In this document: in pieces, positions 34,686 to 44,436 of the stretch | Layout of the letters: every line of letters begins with the position of its first letter | Position numbering within the stretch: position 1 is the stretch's first letter | Source of the DNA: Rhodospirillaceae bacterium | GTDB lineage: Bacteria; Pseudomonadota; Alphaproteobacteria; JAEUKQ01 | Assembly (NCBI GenBank): GCA_016722635.1 | Contig: JADKIX010000010.1 | Coordinates: 310,001 to 374,000, forward strand | Direction: 5' to 3' | Length of the DNA stretch: 64,000 nt | Made by a program: the position numbers and the translations under genes | The notes under the pieces: generated by a model | Seen by the model: only the letters and a program-made list of their open reading frames with translations | The model's database searches: none | Told to the model about the DNA's origin: nothing

Positions 34686-34714
34686 ATTATATGTTCTTTT
34701 AGGGGCTGCAATAA
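34686..34714 (-). promoter_or_regulatory. Candidate promoter of the effector operon
   Basis: On the minus strand TTATTG (34714-34709), 17 bp and a perfect TATAAT (34691-34686), about 63 bp before the effector ATG. A palindrome AACATATGTT (34675-34684) and a direct repeat ATATGTTC (34678 and 34689, 11-bp period) overlap the expected start site and could bind a regulator. Confidence 0.5.
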
Positions 34715-34887
34715 TCCCCAGGGGAAATTACCCTTCTTGCCACATTAATAATACGGGATTATATAAAGGCTGTTATATGATGTTGACTTGTTGATGATCC
34801 CACCATAACCCTTTATCATCCATCACGCAAGATACGGCATGTTTTTCATTTATGATTAACCAACTAGAATAGCCATCAGGAGAAGAT

Positions 34888-36297
34888 ATGAAATCTATAT
34901 CCATAAAATTTTTCTTATATATTATTTTTGTTTTAGGAGCGGTGGGTTCTTTAAGCGCGCAGGAACTTCCCACCAGCCAAGAACAAATACAGCTGAGTTT
35001 TGCGCCGCTAGTTAAAAGAGTATCACCAGCGGTCGTCAATATTTATACGCAAACGGTTAACAGAAACCCTGTTTCCCAAAATCCCTTATTTGACGATCCT
35101 TTTTTTAAGGAATTTTTTGATAATACTTTAATGATGCGAGCACCGCAGATACAGCAATCATTAGGTTCCGGTGTCATTATTTCCCCGGAAGGGTTAATTG
35201 TTACCAATAATCATGTTATTCAAGATAGTGATGAAATTGTTGTCGTATTGAATGATGGGCGGGAATTTGGGGCCAAGGTAGTGGCGGCTGATCCAAGGTT
35301 TGATTTGGCGCTGATTCGGATAAGCGGTGGTAATCAACCATTTCCTACGTTGCAGTTACGTGATTCAGATGAAGTCGAAATTGGGGAACTGGTCTTGGCG
35401 ATAGGCAATCCCTTTGGATTTAACCAAACCGTCACTAGCGGGATCATTTCGGCCTTGGCTAGGACGGATATAGGGATTGCCGATTTTTCTTTTTTCATTC
35501 AGACAGATGCGTCAATAAACCCTGGTAATTCAGGTGGGGCATTGATTACGATGGATGGTCGTTTGGTGGGGATTAACAGCGCTATCTATAGCCGCAGTGG
35601 TGGTTCGGTGGGCATTGGCTTTGCCATTCCCTCTAACATGGTTCGTGCCTTTCTCAATGCAGAAAAAACGGGTGGGCGTTTAATTCGACCATGGCTAGGG
35701 GCGGCTGGCGAGGATTTATCTCTGGATAATATGCGAAAACTGGGATTAGTGGACCGTAAGGGTTCCATCATCACCCAATTGTTTCCCAATAGCCCTGCAG
35801 AACAAGCGGGCTTGAAAATAGGTGATGTGGTGACGGCTTTGAATGGTCGAACGATTGAAAATTCCCAAGCCTTGCGCTTCCGGCTGGCAACTACCACTGT
35901 TGGTGATAGCATCAACCTAACCATTTGGCGGAATAAGCAAGCCATGAATTTTGCCGTTACGCCTATTTCACCACCTGATAAGCCCTATTTGAATGAAACA
36001 ACCTTAAAAGGCGACAATGCCCTGGCAGGTGCTGTGGTTGGTAATATCTCGCCTGCTTTTGCAGAGCGGTATTCTTTGGACGGTTTTTGGTCGGGGGTCA
36101 TTATCCTGAACACAGAACGGGGCGCGTTAGCTGGTCGCTCGGGGTTCATCCGCGGGGATATTATTTCCTCGGTTAATGGGCAGAAAATTGAAACCATTGC
36201 GGATTTAACAGCGGCTTTAGAAAAAGTGAAAGGTACTCGAACCTTGCAAGTACAAATATACCGTCAAGGACAATTAAGGACGATCAATTTTCGGTGA
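34888..36297 (+). CDS. degP: Periplasmic serine protease, DegP/DegQ (Do) family
   Basis: Trypsin-like protease and chaperone for misfolded envelope proteins. The 469-residue precursor has a signal peptide (residues 1-24, cleavage after SLSA), a protease domain with the triad His109 (TNNHV), Asp139 (DPRFDLALI) and Ser215 (NPGNSGGAL), then two PDZ domains (about residues 260-350 and 370-465). The start follows AGGAGAAG. The end overlaps the rarA start (GTGA), the common alphaproteobacterial degP-rarA arrangement. DegP and DegQ cannot be separated by eye. Confidence 0.93.
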   Translation: MKSISIKFFLYIIFVLGAVGSLSAQELPTSQEQIQLSFAPLVKRVSPAVVNIYTQTVNRNPVSQNPLFDDPFFKEFFDNTLMMRAPQIQQSLGSGVIISPEGLIVTNNHVIQDSDEIVVVLNDGREFGAKVVAADPRFDLALIRISGGNQPFPTLQLRDSDEVEIGELVLAIGNPFGFNQTVTSGIISALARTDIGIADFSFFIQTDASINPGNSGGALITMDGRLVGINSAIYSRSGGSVGIGFAIPSNMVRAFLNAEKTGGRLIRPWLGAAGEDLSLDNMRKLGLVDRKGSIITQLFPNSPAEQAGLKIGDVVTALNGRTIENSQALRFRLATTTVGDSINLTIWRNKQAMNFAVTPISPPDKPYLNETTLKGDNALAGAVVGNISPAFAERYSLDGFWSGVIILNTERGALAGRSGFIRGDIISSVNGQKIETIADLTAALEKVKGTRTLQVQIYRQGQLRTINFR

Positions 36298-37628
36298 AGC
36301 AAAACCAATTTCATAACCAAACCACCCTTTTCCAGCAGACAGCAGTTAAGCCGCTGGCAGATATGTTGCGCCCCACTTCCATCAACCAAGTGGTGGGGCA
36401 GGAACATTTGTTGGGAAAAGACGGCCCTCTAGAGCGCATGGTAGAAAACCAGAAATTATCTTCCATGATCTTATGGGGGCCACCGGGTTGTGGAAAAACC
36501 ACGCTGGCTAAACTTCTGGCGGGCTCCGTAAAAGCCGATTTCCACTCATTCTCCGCCATTTTTTCAGGCGTGCAGGATCTAAAAAATCTGTTTGAGTTGG
36601 CTAAACGCAATCGCCAAATAGGGCAGGAAACCATTTTATTTGTGGATGAAATCCACCGGTTTAACCGTACCCAACAAGATAGTTTCCTGCCCGTGGTTGA
36701 AGATGGTACCATTATCTTAATTGGCGCAACCACCGAAAACCCATCTTTTGCAATTAATGCTGCCTTATTATCCCGTTTAGAAGTTTTTGTACTGAAACGT
36801 TTGGAGGAAGCCGTTCTTCGTCAAATGATTGAACGGGCCGAAAAGATCTTGGGCAAGAAATTGCCGTTAACACCGGCAGCCTTACAAAGTATGATCAGTT
36901 TGGCTGATGGGGATGGGCGCTATCTATTAAATATGATTGAAGCGGTTTTCGCCCGCAAACAAAAAGAGCAGGATTTAACCCCAGAAGATTTGGCGGGCCT
37001 TTTATCACGGCGTGCCCCAGTTTACGATAAATCGCAAGAAAGCCATTATAATTTAATTAGCGCTTTGCACAAATCCTTGCGCGGGTCAGATGTGGATGCG
37101 GCTTTATATTGGTTTGCCAGGATACTCGAAGGTGGGGAAGATCCGCGTTATATCGCCCGCCGTTTAATCCGTTTTGCGGTTGAGGATATTGGTTTGGCTG
37201 ATCCCCAAGCGTTAAGCCAGGGGATAGCTGCCCTACAAGCCTATGAAAAATTGGGAAGCCCCGAAGGGGAATTGGCGCTTTGCCAAGCCGTTATTTACAT
37301 GGCGTTGGCCCCTAAATCAAACGCTGCTTATATGGCCTTTAAGAAGGCTAAAAAAATGGCTATAGAACATGGTTCTCTAATGCCACCTTTATCTATATTG
37401 AATGCCCCCACTGGTTTGATGAAGGATTTGGGATATGGGGATCATTACCACTATGATCACGATTATCCCGACGCTTTTGCCGGACAAAGTTTCCGCCCCT
37501 CAGGATTGCCGGAACAGCCGCTTTACGCCCCTAACGACAGGGGTTATGAAAAGCAATTGCAAGAAAGACTGGAGTGGCTGCAAAGGCGCCGGTTGGCTAT
37601 CCAACAAAAAGCTGGGAAAAAAAACTGA
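36294..37628 (+). CDS. rarA: Replication-associated recombination protein A (RarA/MgsA)
   Basis: AAA+ clamp-loader-like ATPase acting at stalled forks. The 444-residue protein begins at a GTG overlapping the degP stop. It shows PLADMLRPTSINQVVGQEHLL split around the N-terminal family region, Walker A GPPGCGKTT, Walker B ILFVDEIHRFN, sensor 1 IGATTENPSF and the C-terminal MgsA region with YHYDHDYPDAFAGQ. Full length. It is followed after one base by a crcB remnant and then rluC. Confidence 0.95.
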   Translation: MKQNQFHNQTTLFQQTAVKPLADMLRPTSINQVVGQEHLLGKDGPLERMVENQKLSSMILWGPPGCGKTTLAKLLAGSVKADFHSFSAIFSGVQDLKNLFELAKRNRQIGQETILFVDEIHRFNRTQQDSFLPVVEDGTIILIGATTENPSFAINAALLSRLEVFVLKRLEEAVLRQMIERAEKILGKKLPLTPAALQSMISLADGDGRYLLNMIEAVFARKQKEQDLTPEDLAGLLSRRAPVYDKSQESHYNLISALHKSLRGSDVDAALYWFARILEGGEDPRYIARRLIRFAVEDIGLADPQALSQGIAALQAYEKLGSPEGELALCQAVIYMALAPKSNAAYMAFKKAKKMAIEHGSLMPPLSILNAPTGLMKDLGYGDHYHYDHDYPDAFAGQSFRPSGLPEQPLYAPNDRGYEKQLQERLEWLQRRRLAIQQKAGKKN

Positions 37629-37629
37629 T

Positions 37630-37862
37630 ATGTTGAACATAATTTGGGTAGGGATTGGTGGCGCGATAGGATCAATATGCCGTTATCTGATCTCAAGCAA
37701 ACTGGCTATATGGGTTGGCCGCCATTTTTCTTGGATTTTCTTTCTCTTTATTCCCGCGGTTTAATTGGACAATCTCTATTATATGTTGGATTATCTCTAT
37801 TTCTTTCTTTGAGCGCCGCGTTTTTAGGGGTATTAATTGTGGAGTATTGTTGCCGTGGGTAA
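37630..37862 (+). pseudogene. crcB: crcB (fluoride channel Fluc) remnant with internal deletion
   Basis: The frame from ATG 37630 gives MLNIIWVGIGGAIGSICRYL, a good CrcB N-terminus, but stops at 37764 after 44 residues. A second frame (in use by about 37745-37862) gives SRGLIGQSLLYVGLSLFL and AAFLGVLIVE, resembling the last helix of CrcB. The central ~50 residues, which in the family carry the pore Asn and the GGFTTFSTF region, are absent, and the halves are in different frames. It therefore cannot make a working channel. The C-terminal fragment overlaps the rluC start. Confidence 0.7.
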
Positions 37863-38838
37863 TAAAACGGACCTATCTAACCGCCATCAGGTAACGCTTG
37901 ATGAAAATGATATGCGCCTGGATCGTTGGGTACAGCGGCAATTCCCAGCTTTAAATTTCGTCCGTGTCCAAAAACTATTACGAACCGGGCAGGTGCGGTT
38001 AGAAGGGAAAAGGGTGTCTGGTTCAGAACGGTTGGTAGCCGGGCAAGAAATCAGGTTCCCGCCAGCATTATTGGATCCGCCTGTCGATAACCCAGAAATT
38101 GCCGAGGCAAAGCCTTTACCCAAAAATTTGAGAAATTTTCGAGATTGGATCATTTATGATGATGCAGATTTATTGGTGCTTAATAAGCCCGCGGGTTTAG
38201 CTGTACAGGGGGGGAGTAAAACGTTCATTCATTTGGACGGGATGCTGGATCATTTTCAGTTCGATTATCAGGCGCGCCCCAAATTAGTGCATCGTTTGGA
38301 TAAAGAAACCAGTGGGCTGCTGGTTTTGGCCCGCCATATTAAGGCTGCACAATATTTAACCGAAGCTTTCCGGGATCATTCCATCCGCAAAACCTATTGG
38401 GCGTTGGTCAGTGGGGTACCCAAAATCCAACAAGGGGAAATTAAAGCCAAGCTTCAGAAAATGAGGGCAGGTCAGGAAGAAATGGTTAGGGTGACGGAAG
38501 AGGGGCAAACAGCAATTACCGATTATCAAGTGGTTGAAAATGCCGGACAAAAATATGCCTGGCTGGCTTTATGGCCAAAAACTGGACGTACGCACCAATT
38601 GCGGGTTCATTGCCAATTGATGGGCACGCCCATTTGCGGCGACGATAAATATGGTTTTCGCTCAATGGCTGAGGAAGAACATAATTTTGATAAGAATTTA
38701 TATTTGCATGCGCGCGCCATCACCATTCCTTACCCAGGGAAAAAGCCTTTGACTTTATCGGCGCCTCTTCCGGCCCACATGCAGGAGGCTTGGAAATTAT
38801 TAGGTTTTGATGAAAAAAATAAATTAGGAAAAAATTAA
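37855..38838 (+). CDS. rluC: RluC/RluD-family 23S rRNA pseudouridine synthase
   Basis: Converts specific uridines in 23S rRNA to pseudouridine. An N-terminal S4 RNA-binding domain (RLDRWVQRQFP, about residues 20-80) is followed by the catalytic domain with the active-site aspartate in VHRLDKETSGLLVLAR and the GRTHQLRVH motif. I choose the GTG at 37855, 10 bp after GGAG; a TTG at 37837 in the same frame is possible. RluC is favoured over RluD by the S4 region and general similarity, but the exact target uridines are not certain. The start overlaps the crcB remnant. Confidence 0.9.
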   Translation: MGNKTDLSNRHQVTLDENDMRLDRWVQRQFPALNFVRVQKLLRTGQVRLEGKRVSGSERLVAGQEIRFPPALLDPPVDNPEIAEAKPLPKNLRNFRDWIIYDDADLLVLNKPAGLAVQGGSKTFIHLDGMLDHFQFDYQARPKLVHRLDKETSGLLVLARHIKAAQYLTEAFRDHSIRKTYWALVSGVPKIQQGEIKAKLQKMRAGQEEMVRVTEEGQTAITDYQVVENAGQKYAWLALWPKTGRTHQLRVHCQLMGTPICGDDKYGFRSMAEEEHNFDKNLYLHARAITIPYPGKKPLTLSAPLPAHMQEAWKLLGFDEKNKLGKN

Positions 38839-38902
38839 TCAAGTGACGTTGATAATGTTAGGAAATACCAAGGGGTTATTGCAGGATTAGAGTGATACAG
38901 AG

Positions 38903-39586
38903 ATGAAGAAACAGGGATCTATATTACCGGTTGTTATAAAAAAACAGGACAAATCTTTTTTTTTAGAGCAGGGGAATAAAGCTTTCTTAACCCCCAAGGG
39001 ACATAAACTGCTGTTACCAAATGAACGCTTAGCCAGGGCTCTTAGCTCTGAATATCAGATGCAGTCCAGCCATGCTGGTTTTTTGCTTAAATTATGTTAT
39101 ACAGCGGTCGATTATATTGCCGATAATCCAAAAAAGATGGTTGAAAATTGGCAAGCAGATATTGATCATGATTGTTTATTTCACTGGTCAGAATTACCCG
39201 TGGATCTTTATCTTGAACAACAAGAAAAATGGCAGCCAGTCATCTATTGGTTTAACCAAACCTATCATACCGATTTTGTCCCGTTTTATACTTTCCATGT
39301 TCAAAAACAACCTGATTTATCTAAAAAGCATTTTGCTGAATTGATAGCCCCCTTTAATCATTGGCAGTTAGCGGTATTTATGAATTTGGCACAAGAATTA
39401 TCCTCATCCCTTCTCGCCTGGGCAGTGATAGAAAAATTTATTTCTGTCCCAAAGGCTGTGGATTTAAGTTTGCTTGAGGAAAAAAACCAAATTGGGAAAT
39501 GGGGGGATGATCCATTTTTGCAGAATAGGCGCGACCTGGTTTTGCAAGAGTGTTTGCAGGCGTATAATTTTCTTGAGCTGTTATAA
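38903..39586 (+). CDS. ATP12-family chaperone protein (F1-ATPase assembly)
   Basis: Homologue of mitochondrial Atp12, which binds the F1 alpha subunit during ATP synthase assembly; common in alphaproteobacteria. The 227-residue protein shows the family pattern: LTPKGHKLLLPNERLARALS near the N-terminus, a CYTAVDYI helix, the DLL(C/F)-type segment HDCLFHWSELPVDLYLEQQ split here, then WQPVIYWFNQTY, and near the end DLSLLEEKNQIGKWGDD. It lies downstream of rluC on the same strand, a pairing seen in other alphaproteobacteria. Sequence is diverged; the segment order is what supports the call. Confidence 0.85.
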   Translation: MKKQGSILPVVIKKQDKSFFLEQGNKAFLTPKGHKLLLPNERLARALSSEYQMQSSHAGFLLKLCYTAVDYIADNPKKMVENWQADIDHDCLFHWSELPVDLYLEQQEKWQPVIYWFNQTYHTDFVPFYTFHVQKQPDLSKKHFAELIAPFNHWQLAVFMNLAQELSSSLLAWAVIEKFISVPKAVDLSLLEEKNQIGKWGDDPFLQNRRDLVLQECLQAYNFLELL

Positions 39587-39624
39587 AAAATAACGAAGAT
39601 AATCTGTATGACATAAAAGCTGGG

Positions 39625-41853
39625 TCAGCGTTTTCTAAATCTGCGCGGGCTCACAGGTTTACGCGATCTTGCCAAAGTCGCGGAAGGATTTCTTGTGGGT
39701 GTTCCTTTTTCCCGAATGCCAAATAATAATTTACCATCCGCCAAACTTATGGCTTCCAAAGTGGCTTGGACAATATCGCCTAATCTAAATCTCTTCTTTG
39801 ATGATTGACTAGCGAACTCGGCATCTTTGGCGGAATAAGCATAATAGTCTGTTCCCAGCATGCGGCTGGGAATTAACCCCTCCGCACCTCCTTCGTTCAA
39901 CCGGATAAAAATCCCAAAATCCATCACTTGGACAATGCGCGCCGTAAAAACTTTGCCAACCATTTCTTCAAAATGCAGGCAGGTGAGGCGGTCGAGAGTT
40001 AAACGTTCGGCACTTGCTGCTTGTCTTTCCGTGGTTGATATTTCTTGAGCAACAACGGGCAATTCTGCTGCATCTTCAGGCCTTAGCCCATCATAACCTA
40101 AACGAAGGGCAGAGATTAAGCCGCGGTGAACGATCAAATCGGCATACCGACGGATTGGGGAGGTGAAATGGGTGTATTCTTTCAATCCCAATCCGAAATG
40201 CCCCTGATTATTGGCCATATACAGGGCCTGTGTTTGCGTGCGTAGAACCATTTCACTGATAACCGAGGAGAGCGGGTGCGAGCGTGTTTTTTTTAGGATC
40301 TGGTTAAAAAAATTACCGTTTAAAGGGGAAGGCTTGGAAAACTCTAAATCCAATTTTGCTAGATATTGCAACAATTCTTGGACATGGGTCAAATCGGGTG
40401 GTAAATGGTTTCGGTAAACACCTGCTTGGCCGGTTTCTTGGAGAATCTTAGCGGCGGCCACATTGGCGCAAATCATGAATTCTTCAATTAATTGGTGGCT
40501 GGGTAGGGACTGGCGTAGTCCTAAAAATTCAATTTTTCCATCGGTTGATACGCTAGCTTTCCGTTCAGCAATATCCAATTCCAAGGTACCGCGGTGTTGA
40601 CGGTTTTTAAGAAAACTATGATAAGCGCCATATAAAGATAGTATAGCTTTTCCCAAAGGTTTCGTTATTTCATCGGGTTTGCCGTCATAGGCATTTTGCA
40701 CTTGCTCATAAGTCAACCTTGCGGCCGAACGCATCAATGCCCGGTTAAACCGGTATGAAATAAGATTGCCTTCCTGATCGATGCGTAAATGGGCAACAAA
40801 ACACCCCCGATCTTCCAATGGTTTTAAGGAGCATAATTCATTAGAAAGGTTAAAAGGTAACATGGGGATAACGCGGTCTGGAAAATAAATAGAATTTCCA
40901 CGTTGACGCGCTTCCTCATCCAACGCAGTACCTGGGCGGACATAATAGGCAACATCGGCAATCGCCACCATGATTTGCCAACCACCCTTATTGCTTGGGC
41001 GTTGATCCGCTTCTGCCCAAACCGCATCATCAAAATCACGGGCATCACTCCCATCAATTGTTACAAAAGGAACATCCCGTAAATCTTGACGATCAGCAAG
41101 ATCCGGCACTTTAATATTTTTGGTTAATGCCAGTGCTTCTTCTGAAAACTCTACCGGGAAATGAAACTCATGGGCGGCCACTTGGCTTAAAAGCAGGGGG
41201 TTTTTAGAGGATCCTAAAGACCTGATAATCCGGGCGGCTTTCTTTGGATTGTCCGGCAGTTCGGCAATGACCCAATCCCCTCTTTCAGCCAATTGGGTGG
41301 ATGATTGGATCAATGGATAAACTGGTTGGGTCGATTGTTTGCGGGCGATTTGGATGATCGCCTTGCCATCTTTTTGATAAAAAATACCAACCTTTTCCAA
41401 AGCCGGCTGATCCGTCGCCCGATCCTGAATGGCCCCATGGTAAACGTGAGAAGCACTTTCGGTTAATTTGAAGTGAATCATATCGTTTGGGCGGTAAGAC
41501 AAGCCAAGCGAGTTTTTATCGGTAATAACCTCCAGCGTTTTTGGCAGTTTTTTCTGTAAATTATGTCGGTTAACGGTAAAATGGATTGTGTGCTTTTTAG
41601 GAACTATTTTGCTCACCCGACCGATAAGCGATAAAGTCGATTCCGGCGAAAGATCAATTTTTTTTAAGCGGGAGGGTAACAGGCCCTCCAGCTTTAGTTG
41701 TTTAATATAATCGTTTAAAATCAATGTTTGATCACGGGGAATGGAAAAAGCCCTGGCGATTTCGCGTTTACTAATGGCTTGAGGACCTTTATATTCTCGA
41801 ACAAACAGGCGAATATCATCAAAAGATGGAAAATCTTTTCGTTTTTTTGTCAA
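39625..41853 (-). CDS. rnr: Ribonuclease R
   Basis: 3'-5' exoribonuclease that degrades structured RNA. The 742-residue protein has a helical N-terminal domain, cold-shock domains (about residues 70-240), the RNB catalytic domain with DARDFDDAVWAE holding the metal-binding aspartates, FTSPIRRYADLIVHR, and a C-terminal S1 domain (FTARIVQVMDFGIFIRLNEG split) ending in a basic tail. The start is a TTG at 41853; the only nearby ATG upstream is out of frame or followed by a stop. It begins 31 bp after the cystathionine lyase gene and may share that transcript. Confidence 0.95.
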   Translation of the reverse strand: MTKKRKDFPSFDDIRLFVREYKGPQAISKREIARAFSIPRDQTLILNDYIKQLKLEGLLPSRLKKIDLSPESTLSLIGRVSKIVPKKHTIHFTVNRHNLQKKLPKTLEVITDKNSLGLSYRPNDMIHFKLTESASHVYHGAIQDRATDQPALEKVGIFYQKDGKAIIQIARKQSTQPVYPLIQSSTQLAERGDWVIAELPDNPKKAARIIRSLGSSKNPLLLSQVAAHEFHFPVEFSEEALALTKNIKVPDLADRQDLRDVPFVTIDGSDARDFDDAVWAEADQRPSNKGGWQIMVAIADVAYYVRPGTALDEEARQRGNSIYFPDRVIPMLPFNLSNELCSLKPLEDRGCFVAHLRIDQEGNLISYRFNRALMRSAARLTYEQVQNAYDGKPDEITKPLGKAILSLYGAYHSFLKNRQHRGTLELDIAERKASVSTDGKIEFLGLRQSLPSHQLIEEFMICANVAAAKILQETGQAGVYRNHLPPDLTHVQELLQYLAKLDLEFSKPSPLNGNFFNQILKKTRSHPLSSVISEMVLRTQTQALYMANNQGHFGLGLKEYTHFTSPIRRYADLIVHRGLISALRLGYDGLRPEDAAELPVVAQEISTTERQAASAERLTLDRLTCLHFEEMVGKVFTARIVQVMDFGIFIRLNEGGAEGLIPSRMLGTDYYAYSAKDAEFASQSSKKRFRLGDIVQATLEAISLADGKLLFGIREKGTPTRNPSATLARSRKPVSPRRFRKR

Positions 41854-41884
41854 ATGGACAAAACTTTTTTTGTAAGCATTATTT

Positions 41885-43060
41885 CTATAATCCTTGCAAG
41901 GCCTGTTTTAGGTCATTGATCAAATCTTCCACATTTTCAATCCCGACTGAAAGTCTAACTAATCCATCCGTAATGCCAAGTTCTGCACGCCTTGGAGCCG
42001 GAATGGAGGCATGAGTCATAATCGCCGGATGTTCGATTAAGCTTTCAACACCGCCTAGGCTTTCCGCTAAAGCAAAAATTTGGCATCTTTCCAAGAAACG
42101 TTTGGCAGGTTCTAACCCGCCCTTGATATCCGCAACCATCATGCCGCCAAATCCATCCATTTGCTTTTTAGCTAACGCATATTGGGGAAAATTTTTTAGA
42201 CCCGGATATATTACTTTATTGATCGCTGGATGGGTGCTTAACCACTCGGCAATTGTTAAAGCATTTTGACAATGCCGTTCCATCCGAAGGGATAAGGTTT
42301 TTAAACCCCTTAATGCCAGAAAACAGTCGAATGGGCTTGGGATAGCACCTAAAGAATTTTGTAAAAAAGCCAGCTTTTCTTTAATTTCTTGATTTTGACC
42401 AACAATGGCAATGCCACCGATCATATCAGAATGCCCATTCAGATATTTAGTGGCCGAATGCATCACCACATCAATCCCCATATCTAAGGGTCTTTGTAGG
42501 ATAGGGCTGGCGAAGGTATTATCCGCTACTGTCCATATTTTCTTTTGCTTGGCGAGGATTGCCACTGCTTCTAAATCAACCATTTTTAAAGTGGGATTGG
42601 TGGGTGTTTCCACCCAAATCAACCGAGTTTCTGGTTTGATTGCTTGTTGTAATTTTTCGATGTTGCGCAAATCAACATAGGTAAATTGCAAATTCGCAGA
42701 TATTTTACGCACCCGTTCGAACAAACGGTAAGTGCCACCATACATATCATCCATAGCAATGATGTGGGAGCCGCTGGGCAAACAATCTAAGATAGTTGCA
42801 ACGGCAGCCAAGCCGGAACTGAAGGCATAAGCAGCTGTCCCATTTTCCAAATCTGCGACACATCGCTCATAAGCCTGCCGGGTGGGATTATGGGTACGGG
42901 AATATTCATAACCTTTATGTTTGCCGGGGCTTTCCTGCACATAAGTTGAGGTTGCATAAATGGGCATCATGATGGCACCCGTTGTCGGATCAGGGTGTTG
43001 CCCTGCATGAATGCCGCGGGTTGCCATGCCTAATTGATTGCGCGTGGTATTTTTTGCCAT
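41885..43060 (-). CDS. Cystathionine gamma-lyase/synthase family PLP enzyme (trans-sulfuration)
   Basis: A 391-residue PLP enzyme of the Cys/Met metabolism family. Diagnostic stretches are TSTYVQESPG, YEYSRTHNPTR, the PLP-phosphate site FSSGLAA, the PLP-lysine motif HSATKYLNGHSD and the C-terminal SLGGVESLIEHP. Cystathionine gamma-synthase (MetB) and gamma-lyase (CGL/MccB) are hard to separate by eye. Its position 8 bp after a cystathionine beta-synthase gene argues for gamma-lyase, making cysteine from cystathionine plus 2-oxobutanoate and ammonia. Confidence 0.9.
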   Translation of the reverse strand: MAKNTTRNQLGMATRGIHAGQHPDPTTGAIMMPIYATSTYVQESPGKHKGYEYSRTHNPTRQAYERCVADLENGTAAYAFSSGLAAVATILDCLPSGSHIIAMDDMYGGTYRLFERVRKISANLQFTYVDLRNIEKLQQAIKPETRLIWVETPTNPTLKMVDLEAVAILAKQKKIWTVADNTFASPILQRPLDMGIDVVMHSATKYLNGHSDMIGGIAIVGQNQEIKEKLAFLQNSLGAIPSPFDCFLALRGLKTLSLRMERHCQNALTIAEWLSTHPAINKVIYPGLKNFPQYALAKKQMDGFGGMMVADIKGGLEPAKRFLERCQIFALAESLGGVESLIEHPAIMTHASIPAPRRAELGITDGLVRLSVGIENVEDLINDLKQALQGL

Positions 43061-43068
43061 GATTTTTT

Positions 43069-44436
43069 TTATGAAATAGGGGTTGAGATGAAATGATTGA
43101 TTAAGTCAGCACGCGTAATGAAGCCAACAAATTGATCTTGATGTAGGACAACAACATAAGGGGTAGTTTTAAGGGTTTCTTTTACTTTTTCTATGCCAAC
43201 ATCAGACTCAACTTTGCTAAACTGGCGTGACATGATTTTTGACACCAACAGCTCAGACAAAGGTTGACGAAAGTGATATTGAAGAATCATATTGTCATCA
43301 ACCATTCCCATTATCTTTGATTTATCTAAAACCGGCAGTTGCGACACATCGTGTTGGCGCATACGCTTATAAGCTGTTAGTACCGTATCGGTGGGACTTA
43401 CAGAAACTGTACGACCTGATTGCTGTGGTCTGGCTACAAGATCACGTAAATCCCCATTTTTTTCACGAACCAATAAACCTTGTTCTTCCATCCATTGGTC
43501 GTTAAAAGCTTTTGACAAGTACTTGTTGCCGCTGTCACAAACAAAAGTAACCACCCGCTGCGGATAACGCTGTTGTCGGCAATAACGTAAAGCGGCGGCA
43601 ATTAAGGTGCCGGACGATGAACCGGCTAAAATGCCTTCACGTTTCAACAGTAACCTTGCTGTTTCCATGCTTTCCGCATCATCGATGGTATAAGCGGTTT
43701 GAATAAGTCCCATATCGAGAATGGCGGGGACAAAATCTTCCCCAACCCCTTCAACCAGCCAAGAACCAGGAATATCATGAGTGCCCTTATTGACTAAATC
43801 GGCAATAATTGACCCTTTCGGGTCGGCGACCACCATTTTGACGTGAGGGGCGGTTTTTTTGAAAAAACGGCCCAGTCCAGTTAAAGTTCCCCCAGAACCC
43901 ACACCGCAAATCACCGCATCCAATTTCTTGCCCATTTGCTGCCAAATTTCTGGCCCGGTTGTGCTTTCATGCGCCCAAGCATTGGCAGGATTTTCAAATT
44001 GGTTGATATAAAAGGAGCCAGGAATTTCGCGGCTGAGGCGTTCTGCTATATCTTGATAATATTCAGGGTGGCCTTTGCCAACATCAGAGCGGGTAGTGTA
44101 GATTTCAGCACCCAAGCCCTGTAAATGGACAATCTTTGCCTGGGACATTTTATCGGGTATTACTAAAATCAGCCGGTATCCTTTACGCGCGGCAACCAAG
44201 GCTAGCCCAAGTCCGGTATTGCCTGCGGTGGCCTCGATAATAATGCCGCCGGGTTTTAACTTACCCTCTTTCTCAGCAGCACTAATCATGGATACGGCAA
44301 TCCGATCCTTAATCGACCCCCCCGGATTTTGGTTTTCTAATTTTAGAAATAACTGGCAAAGGCCAGTATTTATTTGGGTTACCTGCACTAAAGGGGTTTG
44401 CCCGATGGTTTCTAAAATGGAATGGAAAGGCATCAT
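43069..44436 (-). CDS. cbs: Cystathionine beta-synthase (PLP domain plus CBS pair)
   Basis: Condenses serine and homocysteine to cystathionine. The 455-residue protein has a cysteine-synthase-like PLP domain (residues 1-320) with the PLP lysine in NPGGSIKDR, the TAGNTGLGLAL substrate loop and the GVGSGGTLTG phosphate cradle, followed by a C-terminal pair of CBS domains (about residues 330-455; DTVLTAYKRMRQHDVSQLPV). That PLP-plus-CBS layout separates it from plain cysteine synthase CysK. The start overlaps the ilvA stop. It forms a reverse trans-sulfuration pair with the gene downstream. Confidence 0.93.
   Translation of the reverse strand: MMPFHSILETIGQTPLVQVTQINTGLCQLFLKLENQNPGGSIKDRIAVSMISAAEKEGKLKPGGIIIEATAGNTGLGLALVAARKGYRLILVIPDKMSQAKIVHLQGLGAEIYTTRSDVGKGHPEYYQDIAERLSREIPGSFYINQFENPANAWAHESTTGPEIWQQMGKKLDAVICGVGSGGTLTGLGRFFKKTAPHVKMVVADPKGSIIADLVNKGTHDIPGSWLVEGVGEDFVPAILDMGLIQTAYTIDDAESMETARLLLKREGILAGSSSGTLIAAALRYCRQQRYPQRVVTFVCDSGNKYLSKAFNDQWMEEQGLLVREKNGDLRDLVARPQQSGRTVSVSPTDTVLTAYKRMRQHDVSQLPVLDKSKIMGMVDDNMILQYHFRQPLSELLVSKIMSRQFSKVESDVGIEKVKETLKTTPYVVVLHQDQFVGFITRADLINHFISTPIS

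Noticed and set aside
37435..37764. Separate 109-codon frame running from inside rarA into the crcB remnant
   Set aside because: Its first part is an out-of-frame shadow of rarA; only the portion from 37630 has CrcB character.
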